From positions 186,001 through 250,000 of the forward strand of contig JAFEKR010000054.1 of NCBI GenBank assembly GCA_019022495.1: 64,000 nucleotides of DNA, read 5' to 3'. Position 1 is the first letter of the stretch; each line of letters begins with the position of its first letter. Of the stretch, positions 62,850 to 64,000 are shown one piece after another. The notes beneath the pieces were generated by a model that made no database searches, was not told the DNA's origin, and saw nothing but the letters and a program-made list of their open reading frames with translations. Both the position numbers and the translations under genes were made by a program. This stretch comes from Epichloe hybrida. Taxonomy: Eukaryota; Ascomycota; Sordariomycetes; Hypocreales; Clavicipitaceae.

Positions 62850-62936
62850 GTAGCTAGGGTATTTTTCTCCCTTAAAGGTATTTTACTAAGCCTCTTTACT
62901 AAGACTAAGGTATTTTTCTCCCTTAAAGGTATTTTA
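62850..62936. repeat. Tandem duplication inside G4
   Basis: GGTATTTTTCTCCCTTAAAG followed by GTATTTTACTA appears twice, about 56 bp apart, within the G4 coding region. It is a local duplication with no obvious function. Confidence 0.7.
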
Positions 62937-64000
62937 CTATATCTTCTCTTATATATTAGTATCTTTTTTTTTACTAGTTCTTTAGTAGCTACTATTTTCT
63001 TTTAAAGCTTTAGTAAAAGTAACCTATTTATTAAGGGTTTGCCTTTATAATTAGACTATCTTAATAGTGTATTTACTAGGTTACTTTTCCTAAGTCTATG
63101 CCTAATTATAAAGTAAAAGAGGTAAAGGAATATATACTATTTAGCCTACCTCTTATTTAGCTTTTATTACTTTATAAAAGTCTATAAGTTATAGTAATCT
63201 AATAGGACCTTTACTAAGGTTACTATACCTTTAATGTAGTATTACTAGTATTTAAATAACTTTACTATAGTAAGTAACTTCTAATTTACTATACTATAAT
63301 TATATTTAGTGTTTATAAACTTCCTTAACTAAAATGCTATAGAATACTATTAGCCCTTATTATCTTACTAAGATAAGATTCTTATTATTATAAAGACTAA
63401 AGTGTTTATCTTAATGCACACTAGCTAACTTAAGTTATAATAATAAAGGAGAGGTACTTATTAAAAGGTATCTTTTAGCTAGTTAAATACTAGCTATTCT
63501 CTTTTCTTAAATATAAACTTCCTAGTCTAGATACTATTTTAACTACCTTTTATTAGCATATATAAGGGTACTATAATCCTAGAGTATTAGTAAATAAACC
63601 TTTAGTAAAAGTTATAAAATCCTAGGAAAAACTATATATCTTTAAAGCTTATAGGCTCTTTTTAATCTTAGATTATATTTACTCTATATATATTTATTAA
63701 AATGCTATTAACTAATAGGATAAACCCTAGGAATTTTACTAATTCCTAGTAAAATAAACACTTTAAGGGTTTTATATATAACTTTACTAACCTTATATAT
63801 TCTAAAACTTCCTTAATATATATAGTATACTTCTCTTATATTTTTAAGAAGATAAGGATATTATCTAAATACACTATATAAATAGTGTTTACTAGCCTAT
63901 AAAGCGCTTTATAGATATAGCTCTAGAAAGTAGCTAGTATATTAGTTAGCCTAAAGGGCATTATAAGGTATTTATAGTGTCTATAGTAAGTATAAAATAT

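Larger units (their letters stand above)
61030..64000 (-). pseudogene. G4: gypsy chromovirus pol, runs off the right edge
   Basis: On the minus strand, reverse transcriptase lies at the right edge (MPFRLTNILATF near 63.94 kb, active site YLDN at 63860-63871 in place of YLDD). RNase H is at about 63.6-63.2 kb. The integrase zinc/core region (about 62.8-61.9 kb) has ILVIVDQFSKYF-like and GIISNRGLVFTS segments. The integrase C-terminus (about 61.5-61.23 kb) has KLTPRFIRLF and FYISLLELQNY. A chromodomain follows (about 61.21-61.09 kb: NKYLVK then LSKYN). The frame ends near 61.03 kb. The integrase is interrupted by a foldback MITE (62161-62572). Gag, protease and the 5' LTR lie beyond 64000. RIP stops are common. 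Confidence 0.87.

Overview
This window looks like an AT-rich, transposon-filled compartment of a filamentous ascomycete (Pezizomycotina) genome that has been heavily hit by repeat-induced point mutation (RIP). Almost every repeat is depleted of CpA/TpG and rich in TpA. Its reading frames are broken mainly by TAA/TAG at positions where CAA, CAG or TGG would be expected. All six reverse transcriptases I could read have lost the second Asp of the YxDD/FxDD motif (Asp-Asp to Asp-Asn or Asn-Asn), which is what TpG to TpA does to GATGAT. I do not name a species.

Only one region is GC-balanced and protein-coding: about 9.1-11.9 kb. It holds a single plus-strand gene (9649-11474) with three short GT-AG introns. 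It encodes a roughly 525-545 residue protein of unknown function: an alpha-helical N-terminus, a disordered Gln-rich stretch and a helical conserved-looking domain. A 286 bp mariner-like MITE lies just upstream.

Left of the gene (1-9.1 kb) are a hAT transposase relic (minus strand, running off the left edge), an unclassified degenerate repeat, a small un-RIPped island at 6.9-7.0 kb, tandem repeats and half of a TIR element.

Right of the gene is a nested stack of retrotransposons. C1 is a copia relic (12.0-17.05 kb, minus). C2 is a near-complete copia with LTRs (17.9-25.7 kb, minus), carrying a solo LTR of its own family in inverted orientation. A gypsy fragment follows (25.7-26.4 kb). C3 is a plus-strand copia split by G1, a 12 kb gypsy element with 468 bp LTRs (27.77-39.73 kb, minus). 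T1 (40.05-42.91 kb) is a TIR element carrying the 1.84 kb repeat X. L1 is a LINE (44.15-47.69 kb, plus) split by a solo C2-type LTR. The second copy of X (47.69-56.75 kb) is split by G2, a 7.2 kb chromovirus with a perfect target duplication. C4 is a copia fragment (56.76-59.46 kb, plus) split by a 58 bp mini-insertion. G4 is a chromovirus running off the right edge, with a foldback MITE inside it.

The nesting is well supported. Removing G1, the solo LTR in L1, or the 58 bp insert restores a continuous host reading frame, and removing G2 recreates the intact paralogue at 40.8 kb. The most unusual features are a roughly 400-codon frame on the strand opposite gag-pol in the 3' region of G2 (a weaker parallel exists in G1) and a discrete 45-58 bp mobile sequence found at two independent sites and at the ends of X.
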